Notes: a model not told the origin generated them from the sequence alone. Positions 24,799-34,879 are shown, counted from the first letter of the stretch. The stretch is DNA of 64,000 bases from JALZMG01 sp963739975 (GCA_963739975.1 CAVUCK010000014.1:62001-126000), one strand, 5' to 3'. Made by a program: numbers and translations.

Positions 24799-26437
24799 GT
24801 GACCACCCCGCCAACCCGCACGAGCAGCCCGGCGTGGACCGCCCTCGCTCGCCACCACGCCGAGATCGGCGGCATGCACCTGCGCCAACTGTTCGCCGAC
24901 GACCCCGACCGGGGCGAGCGGCTGACCGCCGAGGCAGTCAGGGCTGTACCTCGACTACTCGAAGAACCGGGTGACCGACGAGACCATGCGCCTGCTCGTC
25001 GACCTCGCCCGCGAGTGCGATCTCGAAGGCCATCGCGATGCGATGTTCCGCGGCGACAAGATCAACGTCTCCGAGCACCGTTCCGTGCTCCACGTCGCCC
25101 TGCGGATGCCCACGGGCACCTCACTCGTCGTGGAAGGCGTGGACGTCGTGGCCGAGGTCCACGAGGTGCTCGACCGCATGGCCGCCTTCGCTGACCGCAT
25201 CCGCTCCGGCGACTGGACCGGCCACACCGGCAAGCCGATCCGCAACATCGTCAACGTCGGGATCGGGGGCTCCGACCTCGGGCCGGTGATGGCCTACCGG
25301 GCCCTGCGCCACTACAGCCAGCGCGATCTCACGTTCCGGTTCGTGTCCAACGTCGACGCCACCGACTTCGTCGAAGCGACCCACGACCTCTCCCCCGACG
25401 AGACGCTGTTCATCATCTCGTCGAAGACGTTCGGCACGCTCGAGACGCTGACCAACGCCACCTCGGCGCGGGACTGGGTGACGGGCGCGCTGGGTGCCGA
25501 CGAGGCCGTGGCCAAGCACTTCGTGGCCGTGTCGACCAACGCCGAGAAGGTCGCCGCCTTCGGCATCGACACCGCCAACATGTTCGGCTTCTGGGACTGG
25601 GTCGGCGGCCGGTACTCGATGGACTCGGCGATCGGGCTGTCGACGATGATCGCCATCGGGCCGGACCAGTTCACCGAGCTCCTGGCCGGCTTCCACGATC
25701 TCGACGAGCACTTCCGCACCGCTCCGCTCGAGCGGAACCTGCCCGTGCTCATGGGACTCCTCGCCGTCTGGTACGTCAACTTCTTCGGCGTCCAGACCAT
25801 CGGGGTGATGCCCTACGACCAGTACCTCGAGCGCTTCCCCGCCTACCTCCAGCAGCTGACGATGGAGTCGAACGGCAAGCACGTGACGCTGAGCGGTGCC
25901 CACGTCGACTACGACACCGGCGCCGTCTATTGGGGCGAGCCGGGCACCAACGGGCAGCACAGCTTCTACCAACTGCTCCACCAGGGCACCCGGCTGATCC
26001 CCGTCGACCTCATCGGGTTCGGCCAGAGCCTCAACCCGCTGCGCGACCACCACGACATCCTCTCCTCGAACGTCTTCGCCCAGGCCCAGGCGCTGGCCTT
26101 CGGCAAGACCGCCGACGAGGTGCGCGCCGAGGGCACGCCGCCCGACGTCGTCCCGCACCGCGTGATGGAGGGCAACCGCCCGACCAACGTGCTGCTCGCC
26201 GAACGGCTGACGCCCCGCTTGCTCGGCACGCTGGTCGCCCTCTACGAGCACAGCGTCTTCACCCAGGGCACGATCTGGGACATCGACTCCTTTGACCAGT
26301 GGGGCGTCGAGCTGGGCAAGGTGCTGGCGGTGCAGATCTTCCCCGAGCTGGAGAGCGAGGCCGAGCCGGAGCTCACCCACGACTCATCGACGAACGCCCT
26401 GATCCGGCGCTACCGCGCCCTCAAGCACCGTGGGTGA
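24799..26437 (+). CDS. pgi: glucose-6-phosphate isomerase, one frameshift near 24940
   Basis: Interconverts glucose-6-phosphate and fructose-6-phosphate. The N-terminus (SPAWTALARHHAEIGGMHLRQLFADD) starts at GTG 24799; the frame is lost at GCAGTCAGGG and continues, after dropping one base near 24940, with GLYLDYSKNRVTDETMRLLV. All later signatures are intact: VGIGGSDLGPVMAYRAL, ISSKTFGTLETLTN, NMFGFWDWVGGRYSMDSAIG, the catalytic GTNGQHSFYQLLHQGT and GVELGKVLA. About 545 residues in full, normal for the family. If the shift were real, translation could only begin at ATG-less codons around 24971 and lose the first 57 residues. A sequence error is more plausible. It converges with rpiA with a 17-base overlap. 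Confidence 0.92.
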
Positions 26438-27080
26438 TGTCCCGGCGCTCGACGGTGTCGCGGCGACCGATGAGCACGGTGCTGACCATGTCGGCCGGGA
26501 ACAGCCCGTGGCCGACCACGCCTGGCGTCGCCGCCAGGCGGGCGGCGAGGGCGGCAGGATCGGGCACCGGACCGCCGTAGTCGGCGATCACGCCACCGTC
26601 GGGGCTGCGCGGCACGTCTCGCGGGGCGGTCGGGTGCAGGTGGGCCAACGTGGCGGCCAGCCCGAACTCGAGCAGCTCGACCGGGATCGGCGGGTGCAGC
26701 GCGTCGACCGTCTTGGTCGAGTCGGCGATGACCACGAACTGACGAGCGGCGGCGGCGACGATCTTCTCGCGGGTGTGCGCTGCGCCGCCACCCTTGACGA
26801 GCCACCCGTCCGGCGCGACCTGGTCGGCGCCGTCGATGGCGATGTCGAGCAGCTCGACCGTGGCGAAGTCGACGACGACGAGGCCGAGCCGGCGGGCCCC
26901 CTGCTCCGTGCTCGGCGATGCGGCCACGCACGTGATCGCCAGCCCACGTGCCGCCAACGCCGGCAGCAGGTGGTCGACCGTCGTGCCGCTGCCGAGCCCC
27001 ACGACCATGCCGTCCTCGACGAGTTCCGCCGCGGCACGCGCGGCGACCTGCTTCTCCTGCTCGACGTCCATTGGCGCCAC
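26421..27080 (-). CDS. rpiA: ribose-5-phosphate isomerase A
   Basis: 219 residues. The family motifs are VVGLGSGTTVDHLLPAL, DIAIDGADQVAPDGWLVKGGGAAHTREKI (catalytic Glu/Lys region) and VVIADSTKTV. It interconverts ribose- and ribulose-5-phosphate in the pentose phosphate pathway. The start is GTG 27080 or, nine bases later, ATG (MDVEQEKQVAARAA). It is divergent from zwf with only 26 bases between, so the promoters overlap or zwf is read from within rpiA. Confidence 0.92.
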   Translation of the reverse strand: MAPMDVEQEKQVAARAAAELVEDGMVVGLGSGTTVDHLLPALAARGLAITCVAASPSTEQGARRLGLVVVDFATVELLDIAIDGADQVAPDGWLVKGGGAAHTREKIVAAAARQFVVIADSTKTVDALHPPIPVELLEFGLAATLAHLHPTAPRDVPRSPDGGVIADYGGPVPDPAALAARLAATPGVVGHGLFPADMVSTVLIGRRDTVERRDITHGA

Positions 27081-27106
27081 ATCGAACCAGGTTGGAGCCG
27101 GCGCCG

Positions 27107-28564
27107 ATGAACACCGCCGGATCCACGGGTCTTCCGGTCCCCGACGACCACGTCATCGTCATCTTCGGAGCCACCGGCGACCTCGCCAAGCGCAAGCTCC
27201 TGCCGGGCCTGTTCCACCTCGCCTCGGCCGGCCTGATGCCGGTGCGGTACCGCATCGTCGGGTCGGCGCCGGCGCAGTTCGCGCTCACCGACGACCAGTT
27301 CCGCCAGCACGCCCGCGACGCCGTTGCGGAGTTCGGGCTCGCCCCGCCGACCGGCGACGCTTGGACGGCGTTCGAGTCGACCCTCCACTTCGGCGCCGCC
27401 GATCCCGCCGACCCCGACCCCCTGGTCGCCGCCGTCCACGCCGCCGAGGCGGCGATCGGCGGCCACCCCCGCCGGCTGTTCCACCTCGCCGTCCCGCCAT
27501 CGGCGTCGGCGAGCGTCGTCGCCATGCTCGGCGCCACCGGGCTGGCCGCCGGCGGCCGGGTGATCGCCGAGAAGCCGTTCGGCACCGACCTCGCCTCGGC
27601 GCAAGCGCTCAACGCGGCGTTCCACGCCGTGTTCGACGAGTCGCAGATCTTCCGCATCGACCACTTCCTCGGCAAGGAGTCCGTCGACAACCTGCTGGCA
27701 CTGCGCTTCGCCAACGGGCTGTTCGAGCCGATCTGGAACCGCGATCACATCGCCTACGTGCAGATCGACGTCCCCGAGGCGATCGGCATCGAGGGCCGGG
27801 CGGCGTTCTTCGAAGCCACCGGGACGTTCAAGGACATGGTCGTCACCCACCTGTTCCAGGTCCTCGGGTTCGTCGCCATGGAGCCACCAACTTCGCTCAC
27901 GGCGAAGCCGCTGCGGGACGAGAAGGGCAAGGTGTTCGAGGCGCTCCGTCCGCTCGACGTCGCCCACGTCGTGCGCGGCCAGTACGACGGCTACCTCGAC
28001 GAGCCCGGGGTCGACCCGGCATCGTCGACCGAGACGTTCGTCGCCCTGCGCGTCGAGGTGGACAACTGGCGCTGGAGCGGCGTCCCGTTCTTCCTGCGCA
28101 CGGGCAAGGCGATGGCCGAACGCCGCCAGACCGTGACGCTGGTGTTCCGCCGGCCCGCGGTGCAGATGTTCCGCGCCGCCGCGGCGGACGCCCACCGCCG
28201 CCGCGCCAACCAGTTGATGGTCGACTTCGACGACCCCGGCTGGATCAACGCCCGACTGCTGGCCAAGGTCCCCGGCCCGACGATGCGCCTCGGCGAGGTC
28301 GACATGACGTTTCGCTACGGCGACTCCTTCGCCGGTGAAGAGGGCCTGGAGGGCTACGAGCGGCTGATCCTCGACGCCATGCACGGGGACCAGTCGTTGT
28401 TCACGCGCGCTGACGGCATCGAGCGGCTGTGGGAGGTCTCGACGCCGCTGCTCGACGCCCCGCCGCCGGTGCAGCCCTACGCCAAGGGCTCATGGGGGCC
28501 GGACTCCGTCCGCCACCTCATCGCCCCGCACCACTGGTCGCTCCCGCTCGACCCGCCCGCATGA
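27107..28564 (+). CDS. zwf: glucose-6-phosphate dehydrogenase
   Basis: 485 residues. NADP-binding GATGDLAKRKLLPGLF begins at residue 21, the substrate and catalytic motif RIDHFLGKE at residue 183, and AEKPFGTDL precedes it. It oxidises glucose-6-phosphate to 6-phosphogluconolactone and makes NADPH. With pgi and rpiA it forms a small sugar phosphate cluster; 6-phosphogluconolactonase, gnd and transaldolase are not nearby. Confidence 0.95.
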   Translation: MNTAGSTGLPVPDDHVIVIFGATGDLAKRKLLPGLFHLASAGLMPVRYRIVGSAPAQFALTDDQFRQHARDAVAEFGLAPPTGDAWTAFESTLHFGAADPADPDPLVAAVHAAEAAIGGHPRRLFHLAVPPSASASVVAMLGATGLAAGGRVIAEKPFGTDLASAQALNAAFHAVFDESQIFRIDHFLGKESVDNLLALRFANGLFEPIWNRDHIAYVQIDVPEAIGIEGRAAFFEATGTFKDMVVTHLFQVLGFVAMEPPTSLTAKPLRDEKGKVFEALRPLDVAHVVRGQYDGYLDEPGVDPASSTETFVALRVEVDNWRWSGVPFFLRTGKAMAERRQTVTLVFRRPAVQMFRAAAADAHRRRANQLMVDFDDPGWINARLLAKVPGPTMRLGEVDMTFRYGDSFAGEEGLEGYERLILDAMHGDQSLFTRADGIERLWEVSTPLLDAPPPVQPYAKGSWGPDSVRHLIAPHHWSLPLDPPA

Positions 28565-28586
28565 GGGCCACCGGGCGGGCTCGGCG

Positions 28587-28823
28587 TCACGTGGCGTCGA
28601 GGTGCAGCCGCGCTCCGTCGGGCAACCCGCTGCGGGCGCTGCCCACGGCGTCGAGCACCTCGTCGGCATCGCCCTCGACGACCAGCTCGAGGCTGACGCC
28701 GGCGTCAGTGGTGCGCGGCGGCTGCGACGACGTCAGGTCGATGCCGGGCGCGTCCGCCAGCGCCGTGGCGATGCCCATCGCCAGCTCCCTCGGCCCCTCG
28801 TATCGGACGCGATAGGCCGGCAC
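28587..28823 (-). CDS. small conserved-looking protein of unknown function
   Basis: 78 residues from GTG 28823: an alternating alpha/beta pattern (AYRVRYEGPRELAMGIATALA, VSLELVVEGDADEVLDAVGS) resembling a ferredoxin-like or ACT-size single domain, without cysteines or membrane segments. It is convergent with zwf. Codon usage fits a real gene, but I recognise no family. Confidence 0.5.
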   Translation of the reverse strand: MPAYRVRYEGPRELAMGIATALADAPGIDLTSSQPPRTTDAGVSLELVVEGDADEVLDAVGSARSGLPDGARLHLDAT

Positions 28824-28940
28824 GCCCGGGCAACCTAATCGTGTCCTGGCGAGCCGAGGTGACGGATGACCGAGCGCTGTTCACGCGCCGCTCATCCTCG
28901 CGTCGACGGATCGACACGGTTGCCCCCTACCTTCGAAGGC

Positions 28941-29705
28941 GTGACGACTGCAGCACCGACCCGCGGCCTCGAGCTGGCTGGCGTCTTCAACTTCCGTGAT
29001 CTCGGCGGCTACCCGACCCAGGACGGACGGACCGTGCGGTGGCGCACCATCTTCCGCGCCGATGGGCTGGGCCGCCTGACGGTCGAGGACCTCGACGTGC
29101 TCCGACCGATCGGCCTGCGCACCGTCGTCGACCTGCGCACCAAGCGCGAGATCGACGAGCGAGGCCGCTTTCCCCACGAGGACTACCCGGTCGCCTTCCA
29201 CCACCTGTCGGTGATCGATCAGACGTGGGATCGCGAAGCGGCGATTCGCGAGAACCTGCCGCCGACCGAGTTCCTCCACCGCACGTACCGCGAGATGCTC
29301 GTCGACGGTGCGCCCCGCTTCGCCGCCGCGTTCGATGTGCTGGCCGACCCGAACGCCCTCCCGGCCGTGTTCCACTGCGCCGCCGGCAAGGACCGCACCG
29401 GTCTGCTCGCCGCCCTGCTGCTCGGCGCCCTCGGCGTCGGTCACGACGATGTCGTCGAGGACTACGCACTGACGCAGGACACGATGGACGCCTTCCTCGC
29501 CACGACTGCGGCGCAGGACGAGGAGATCGCCCGGCGGATCGAGTCGACGCCGCGTTCGTTCTTCACCGCCGACCCGGCGGCGATGTCGCTCGTGCTGACC
29601 GACCTCGAGCGCGACCACGGCTCCGTGCGCGACTTCGTCCGCCACCTCGGCGTCGCCGACTCGACGTTGACCACCCTCGACGACCTCCTCCTCACCACCG
29701 ACTGA
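28941..29705 (+). CDS. tyrosine/serine phosphatase (Y_phosphatase3 family)
   Basis: 254 residues from GTG 28941. The N-terminus FNFRDLGGYPTQDGRTVRWRTIFRADGL and the P-loop HCAAGKDRTGLLAALLL with catalytic Cys146 are diagnostic of the atypical phosphatases related to mycobacterial PtpB, which remove phosphate from proteins or phosphoinositides. An in-frame ATG at 28866 would add 25 residues with no homology. It is convergent with the flavoenzyme at 29710, four bases away. Confidence 0.88.
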   Translation: MTTAAPTRGLELAGVFNFRDLGGYPTQDGRTVRWRTIFRADGLGRLTVEDLDVLRPIGLRTVVDLRTKREIDERGRFPHEDYPVAFHHLSVIDQTWDREAAIRENLPPTEFLHRTYREMLVDGAPRFAAAFDVLADPNALPAVFHCAAGKDRTGLLAALLLGALGVGHDDVVEDYALTQDTMDAFLATTAAQDEEIARRIESTPRSFFTADPAAMSLVLTDLERDHGSVRDFVRHLGVADSTLTTLDDLLLTTD

Positions 29706-29709
29706 CCCA

Positions 29710-31749
29710 TCAGAGGTCCTTCAGGAGGCGGAGGGCGTCGTAGACGGCGGCGTGGATGTTGCGGCTGGCCACCGCGTCGCCGATGCGGAACAGCTGGAAC
29801 CCGCCGTCCGGGTTGCTGACGATGGACTGCGGGCGTCCGGCCAGCAGTGCGGCGTGGTCGACCTCGCCCCGGTTCGACGACGCCGGCTTGAGCTCGAAGT
29901 ACAGGTCGGCCGACGCCGCCGTGCCGTGGTCGGCGACGACGTAGTCGACGTGGCGCACGGCGCGGTGGGCGCTGTGGTCGCTGCCGATCTCCGCGCACAG
30001 GCGACCCGCTTCGGGACGCACGGCCAGCACGCGCTGGTTCAGCGTCACTCGTGTGTCGGTCTCGTTGAACGCCCGGGCGTACGGCACGTGGTTCATGCCG
30101 CCGACGTCGATCGCCAGCATCCGTTCCGGCGTGACGATCTCCAGCCGCGCCCCCGAGCGGGCGATCGCCTCGGCCGCCGACATCGCCGAGTGGGTGCCGT
30201 TGTCGTCGTAGAACAGCACGTCGCCGGTCGGCGTGACGTCACCCCCGAGCACGTCCCAGCTCGACACCATGCGCTCGGTGCCGTCCTCCAGCTCGGGCAG
30301 CTGCGGCAGACCGCCGGTCGCCACGATCACCACGTCCGGATCGAGCGCCAGGACGTCGTCACCCTCGGCGATGACGTCGAACCGCACGTCGACGCCGAGC
30401 CGCGCCAGCTCGTGCTCGCGCCACTCCACGATGCCGAGCAGGTCGCGCCGCCGCGGGTTGCGCGCCGCCAGCCGCACCTGGCCACCGGCCCACGGCATCG
30501 CCTCCAGCAGCGTCACGTCGTGGCCCCGCTCGCCCGCCACTCGAGCCGCCTCCAGGCCACCGGGGCCGGCGCCGACGACGACCACCCGGCGCGGCGCCGC
30601 CGCCGGCGGGATCTCGTGCGGCATCGTCTCCTCGCGGCTCGTCGCCGCGTTGTGGATGCACAACGCCTCGCCGGACTCGTAGATCCGGTCGAGGCAGTAC
30701 GTCGCCCCGACGCAGGGGCGGATGCGGTCCTCCTGACCGAGCTCGATCTTCCGCACCACGTGCGGGTCGGCGAGATGGGCCCGGGTCATCCCGACCAGGT
30801 CGACCTTGCCCTCGCGGATGGCGTGGCGGGCCGTGGCGACGTCGTCGACCTTTGACGCGTGGAGCACCGGCAGCGCCGTCGCCTCACGCACGCGGCCGGC
30901 GAAGTCGAGGTGCGGGGCCGATGGCATCCCGTGGATCGGGATGACCTCCTCCAGCCCGGGCTCGTCGGCGATGTAGCCGCGGATGACGTTGACGAAGTCG
31001 ACCAGCCCGTCGGCCTCAAGCCGACCGAGCAGCTCGAGCCCGGCCTCGGCGTCGATGCCGCCCGGCACGGTCTCGTCGACCGCCATGCGGATGCCGACCA
31101 CGAAGTCGGGACCGGTGCGCTGGCGGATCGCCCGCAGCACCCGCCAACCGAACCGCCGCCGGTTCTCCGGCGAGCCGCCGTACTCGTCCGTGCGCTGGTT
31201 GGTGAGGGGCGACCAGAACTGGTCGAACAGGTGGCCGTACGACTCGATCTCGATGCCGTCCATGCCGCCTGCCCGCATCCGCTCGGCGGCATCGGCGTAC
31301 TTGCCGACGATGCGGTCGATGTCCCAGTCCTCGGCCTCCTTGGGGATCGCCCGGTGGGCCGGCTCACGGCGCGGCGACGGAGCGAGGACCGGCAGCCAGT
31401 CGTCCTGGCCCCAGCTGGTGCGCCGCCCGAGGTGGGTCAACTGAATCATGCACGCCGCGCCGTGCTCGTGAACCTCGTCGGTCATCCGCCGGATCCACGG
31501 GACGATGGCGTCGTCGTAGGCGTGCAGGTTGCCGAACGCCGGCGGGCTGTCCTCGGCGACCACCGCCGACCCAGCGGTCATCGTCATGCCGATGCCGCCC
31601 TTGGCCTTTTCGACGTGGTACTTCCGATAGCGGTCCTTTGGCATGCCGTCCTCGGAGTACGCCGGCTCGTGCGACGACGAGAACACCCGGTTGCGCAGGT
31701 GGACGCCTCTCAGGTCGAAGGGCTGCAGCAGCGGGTCGTCGGACGGCAT
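29710..31749 (-). CDS. TMADH-like FMN/Fe-S/NAD(P) oxidoreductase, N-methyl amine demethylase type
   Basis: 679 residues: a TIM-barrel FMN domain (1-370), Fe-S cysteines, and a C-terminal dinucleotide domain (VVVVGAGPGGLEAARVAGERG near 395). The cysteine set is Cys346, Cys352 and Cys364 with trimethylamine dehydrogenase spacing, but the second ligand position (349) is Ala. Sequences of this form occur in the proline betaine/N-methylproline demethylase branch, to my recollection. It lies 3.2 kb from a GbcA-like Rieske oxygenase, which supports a role in demethylating betaine-type compounds. The alternative is a general old-yellow-enzyme reductase. Confidence 0.82.
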   Translation of the reverse strand: MPSDDPLLQPFDLRGVHLRNRVFSSSHEPAYSEDGMPKDRYRKYHVEKAKGGIGMTMTAGSAVVAEDSPPAFGNLHAYDDAIVPWIRRMTDEVHEHGAACMIQLTHLGRRTSWGQDDWLPVLAPSPRREPAHRAIPKEAEDWDIDRIVGKYADAAERMRAGGMDGIEIESYGHLFDQFWSPLTNQRTDEYGGSPENRRRFGWRVLRAIRQRTGPDFVVGIRMAVDETVPGGIDAEAGLELLGRLEADGLVDFVNVIRGYIADEPGLEEVIPIHGMPSAPHLDFAGRVREATALPVLHASKVDDVATARHAIREGKVDLVGMTRAHLADPHVVRKIELGQEDRIRPCVGATYCLDRIYESGEALCIHNAATSREETMPHEIPPAAAPRRVVVVGAGPGGLEAARVAGERGHDVTLLEAMPWAGGQVRLAARNPRRRDLLGIVEWREHELARLGVDVRFDVIAEGDDVLALDPDVVIVATGGLPQLPELEDGTERMVSSWDVLGGDVTPTGDVLFYDDNGTHSAMSAAEAIARSGARLEIVTPERMLAIDVGGMNHVPYARAFNETDTRVTLNQRVLAVRPEAGRLCAEIGSDHSAHRAVRHVDYVVADHGTAASADLYFELKPASSNRGEVDHAALLAGRPQSIVSNPDGGFQLFRIGDAVASRNIHAAVYDALRLLKDL

Positions 31750-31810
31750 CGATCACAGCCTCTCAGCTCAAGAACCGTTTGGCCCACGCCGCAGTGAGCA
31801 TGCCAGCCCA

Positions 31811-31828
31811 GGCCGGCCTTGCCCGGCC
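31811..31828. terminator. possible hairpin between flavoenzyme and exporter genes
   Basis: GGCCGG and CCGGCC flank a six-base loop in the 117-base gap downstream of the exporter-like gene. No U-tract. The gap also carries CTCGCTCGCTCC-type sequence just after the exporter stop, similar to that following the genes ending at 7494 and 10910. Confidence 0.3.
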
Positions 31829-31866
31829 CAGGCCGAGGAGCGGAGTCTTCGGAGCGAGCGAGGCCA

Positions 31867-32874
31867 TCAGTTCAGCAGCTGCTGCAAGCGCATCAGCGGG
31901 TGGCGGGTGACCACGGCCAGGGGGCTCTGGTCGGCGGCCCGGTCGGCGGCCAGCGCGGCCTCGACCTGCGGCAGGTCGCCGGCGTCGTCGCGACCGTCGA
32001 CGGCCGACCGGACGGCGGCAGCCAGCGGCGTGGCGACCGCCAGGAGCACGGCTCGACGGTGCTCGAGGGCGTCGCCGTACCCGCGGCGAGCAAGGTCGAG
32101 GAGGTCGGCGGAGAAGGCGTGGACGTGGATGGCCATCACGTCGGCGAGCTCGATCCGCTCGTGCTGGGCGCGCAGCGCCGGGATCAGCCGCCGTTGCAGC
32201 GGGTTCCAGCGCGCCGACCGCTGCGCCTGCTCGTCGTCACGGCGCAGCGCCCGCACCGTCTCCACGAGGCCGCCAGCCTCGTCACCCGCTCCTGGCGCTC
32301 CGGCCGCCGAGATCAACACGTCGTGCAGCTCCTCGCCGAGCCGCTCGAGCCGCCGCTCGATCAGGCGCACCGGGTTCGGGGGGAAGAGCAGCGGCGCCAA
32401 CACGACCGAGACGACGACGCCGACGCCGGTCTCCCACAGGCGCCGCCACGCGAACCCGCCGGCGGGGGACCCGACGGTGAACACGATGAAGGCCGACACG
32501 GCGACCTGCACGTTGAGCACGTCGCCGACGCGCAGCACCATCCCGACGAGGAGCGCAATCGTGAGCATGGCGATGCCGGCGCCGATGCCCTCCGGCAGGA
32601 GATCGAGCACGGCGACACCGATCAGCACGCCGGCGACCACCCCGACGAGCCGGCCCACCGAGCCGTTGAGCGCGGCGAAGGGGTCCTGGCGCATCACCAG
32701 CAGCGGGACGAGCACGGCGTAGACGGGCGGCTCGGGCGCGCCGAGCCAGTCGGCGATCAGCCACGTGACCGTCGCGGCGACGATGATGCGGGCGACCTGG
32801 GGCAGCTCGCGCGGAGCGGCACGGACGATCGAGTGCGCCAGTCGGGCCGCGGCGTCGCCGGCGGAGGTCGCCAC
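31867..32874 (-). CDS. FUSC/aromatic acid exporter family membrane protein
   Basis: 335 residues from GTG 32874. Six or so membrane helices occupy the first 165 residues (IIVAATVTWLIADWLG, PPVYAVLVPLLVMRQDP, LVGVVAGVLIGVAVLDLLP); a long helical cytoplasmic part follows (PVRLIERRLERLGEELHDVL and ALRAQHERIELADVMAIHVH). This layout fits ArAE/DUF939-type proteins that export aromatic acids or unknown metabolites. It starts ten bases after the stop of the flavoenzyme gene and is probably co-transcribed with it. Confidence 0.78.
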   Translation of the reverse strand: MATSAGDAAARLAHSIVRAAPRELPQVARIIVAATVTWLIADWLGAPEPPVYAVLVPLLVMRQDPFAALNGSVGRLVGVVAGVLIGVAVLDLLPEGIGAGIAMLTIALLVGMVLRVGDVLNVQVAVSAFIVFTVGSPAGGFAWRRLWETGVGVVVSVVLAPLLFPPNPVRLIERRLERLGEELHDVLISAAGAPGAGDEAGGLVETVRALRRDDEQAQRSARWNPLQRRLIPALRAQHERIELADVMAIHVHAFSADLLDLARRGYGDALEHRRAVLLAVATPLAAAVRSAVDGRDDAGDLPQVEAALAADRAADQSPLAVVTRHPLMRLQQLLN

Positions 32875-32884
32875 GATCGGACGA

Positions 32885-34879
32885 TCAGATGGCCCGCGCC
32901 ATCGCTCGTGCTTCGTAGATGGCGTGCACGGCGAGGCGGGCAGCGACGGCATCGCCGACGAGGTGGTGGCGGATCCCTCTCGCTTCGAGACCTCGGGCGA
33001 GGGCGTCGTCGGGCCGGTTGGTCGTAGCGAGGACCAGGCTGTCGGCCTCGATCGTCGTAGTGCGGCCACCGAGCAGCCGCACCTCTGCGGCGGCGCCCGT
33101 CCATGCGGTGACGGCGGCCTCGGTGTGCCACGTCACGCCCCGTACGGCCAGGTTGGCGCGCAGCCGACCGTCCCCGGCCGTGCGCTGGATCGTCGCCCCG
33201 ACCATCGGGTGGCCGGTCACGATGGCGACGTCGTGGCCATGCTCGGCGAGGTGCAGGGCCGTGCCACCACCGCGCCAGTCGCCGACGTCGTCGAGGACCA
33301 CGACGCGCCGACCGACGTCGGCCCGCCCGTCGAGCACGTCCTCGACGGGGAACACGTTCGATGCGTCGACGCCGGGGAGCGCGTCCACACCGGCCAACCG
33401 ACGCTGGAAGCCGGTGCCGGACGGTCTGGAGCCCGTGGCCACCACGACGTGGTCGGCGGCGATCCCGGCGACGGCGTCGGCATCGAGTCGAGTTGCCAAC
33501 CGAACGTCGACGCCGAGCTGCGCGAGCTGGCGTTCGTACCAGACCAGCAGGTCGAGGATCTGGCCCCGCTGCGGCTGCTGGCCGGCGAGGCGGAAGGCAC
33601 CGCCGAGCCGATCGGTCGCCTCGACGAGCGTGACGGCGTGTCCGCGCTCGGCGGCCACCCGGGCCGCCTCGAGCCCGCCCGGACCGCCGCCGACGACCAG
33701 CACTCGCGCCGGGTCAGCGGCAGCCGTGAACCGGTCGCCACCCCACTCGTCCTCCCGACCGACCGACGGGTTGACGAGGCACGAGATCCAGTAGTCGCGC
33801 GACCGCCGCCCCCAGCACATCTGGTTGCAGGAGATGCACGTCCGCACGTCCTGCGGCCGCCCGGCCCGGGCCTTCGCCACGAGGTGGGGGTCGGCGATCT
33901 GGCCGCGCACGATCGACACGAGGTCGGCGGCGCCCGACGCCAACGCGGCCTCGGCGTTGGCCGCCGTGCGGACGTGGCTCTCGGCCTGGACCCTGGCGTG
34001 GCGCACGACCTTGGACAGCGCGGCGGCCGTCTCGACGCCGAGGTTCGCTGCCGCCTGGTGGGTCGGGATGATGTCGGCGAAGTCGACGTAGCTGCCCGTG
34101 CCGCAGGTGACGTAGTCCATCAGCCCGCGCTCGTCGTGCCAGGCGACGATCTCGCACAGCTCGTCCCGGCTCGGCAGGACGTCCGTCGACGGATCGTCGC
34201 TGACGGCCAGCCCGATCACGAAGTCGTCGCCGACAGCGGCACGGATGCGTTCGAGGATCGTCGCCGAGCAGCGCATCCGGTCCTCGAACGATCCGCCCCA
34301 CCGGTCGGAGCGGCGGTTCGACCACGGCGACCAGAACTGGTCGACGAAGGCGTGGTAGGCGGCGAAGATCTCGACGCCGTCGAAGCCGGCGCGCCGGGCA
34401 CGGGTGGCGGCGTCGACGAAGCCGTCGATCACCTCCTCGATCTCGCCGTCCGATGCAGCGTGGCTGCCCTCGGCGTCGTGGAACGACGGCAGCCCGGACG
34501 GCGACCACGACGGCCGGAACGAGTTGTCGAAGTCGCCGTGCTGGCCGACGTGGTACAGCTGCTGGATCGTCGCCGCGCCCTCGGCGTGGCAGGCGTCGGT
34601 GATCGCCCGGAACCCGGGGATCACGGCGTCGTCGCCGGCGAGGAAGTTGCCACGCGTCAGCACCGCGGTCGGGTGGACCGGGACCGGTTCGACGACGATC
34701 ATCGCCGCACCCCCGAGCGCTCGCTCGCGGTAGTAGGCCAGGTGTTGCCGGCCGGGAAGCCCCAGCTCGGCCATGTTCGTCGTGTGCGCGCCGAACACGA
34801 TCCGGTTGCGCAACGTGACGTGGCGCAGCGTCAGCGGCTGGAAGACGTGCGGAAGCGGCTCTTCGACGGCGGCAGTCAT
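32885..34879 (-). CDS. NADH:flavin oxidoreductase / 2,4-dienoyl-CoA reductase-type flavoenzyme
   Basis: 664 residues from ATG 34879 (MTAAVEEPLPHVFQPLTLRHV). FMN barrel, then a complete 4Fe-4S ligand set CISCNQMC plus a later Cys (spacing of 2,4-dienoyl-CoA reductase), then a nucleotide-binding domain (VLVVGGGPGGLEAARVAAERG). It shares architecture but only modest similarity with the enzyme at 29710. It may act in demethylation of amines or reduction of enoyl compounds. It sits between the exporter and the Rieske oxygenase genes on the same strand. Confidence 0.82.
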   Translation of the reverse strand: MTAAVEEPLPHVFQPLTLRHVTLRNRIVFGAHTTNMAELGLPGRQHLAYYRERALGGAAMIVVEPVPVHPTAVLTRGNFLAGDDAVIPGFRAITDACHAEGAATIQQLYHVGQHGDFDNSFRPSWSPSGLPSFHDAEGSHAASDGEIEEVIDGFVDAATRARRAGFDGVEIFAAYHAFVDQFWSPWSNRRSDRWGGSFEDRMRCSATILERIRAAVGDDFVIGLAVSDDPSTDVLPSRDELCEIVAWHDERGLMDYVTCGTGSYVDFADIIPTHQAAANLGVETAAALSKVVRHARVQAESHVRTAANAEAALASGAADLVSIVRGQIADPHLVAKARAGRPQDVRTCISCNQMCWGRRSRDYWISCLVNPSVGREDEWGGDRFTAAADPARVLVVGGGPGGLEAARVAAERGHAVTLVEATDRLGGAFRLAGQQPQRGQILDLLVWYERQLAQLGVDVRLATRLDADAVAGIAADHVVVATGSRPSGTGFQRRLAGVDALPGVDASNVFPVEDVLDGRADVGRRVVVLDDVGDWRGGGTALHLAEHGHDVAIVTGHPMVGATIQRTAGDGRLRANLAVRGVTWHTEAAVTAWTGAAAEVRLLGGRTTTIEADSLVLATTNRPDDALARGLEARGIRHHLVGDAVAARLAVHAIYEARAMARAI

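Noticed and set aside
30000..30600. Plus-strand Val/Arg/His-rich frame opposite the TMADH-like gene
   Set aside because: Antisense shadow without domains; the minus strand has FMN, Fe-S and NAD motifs throughout.
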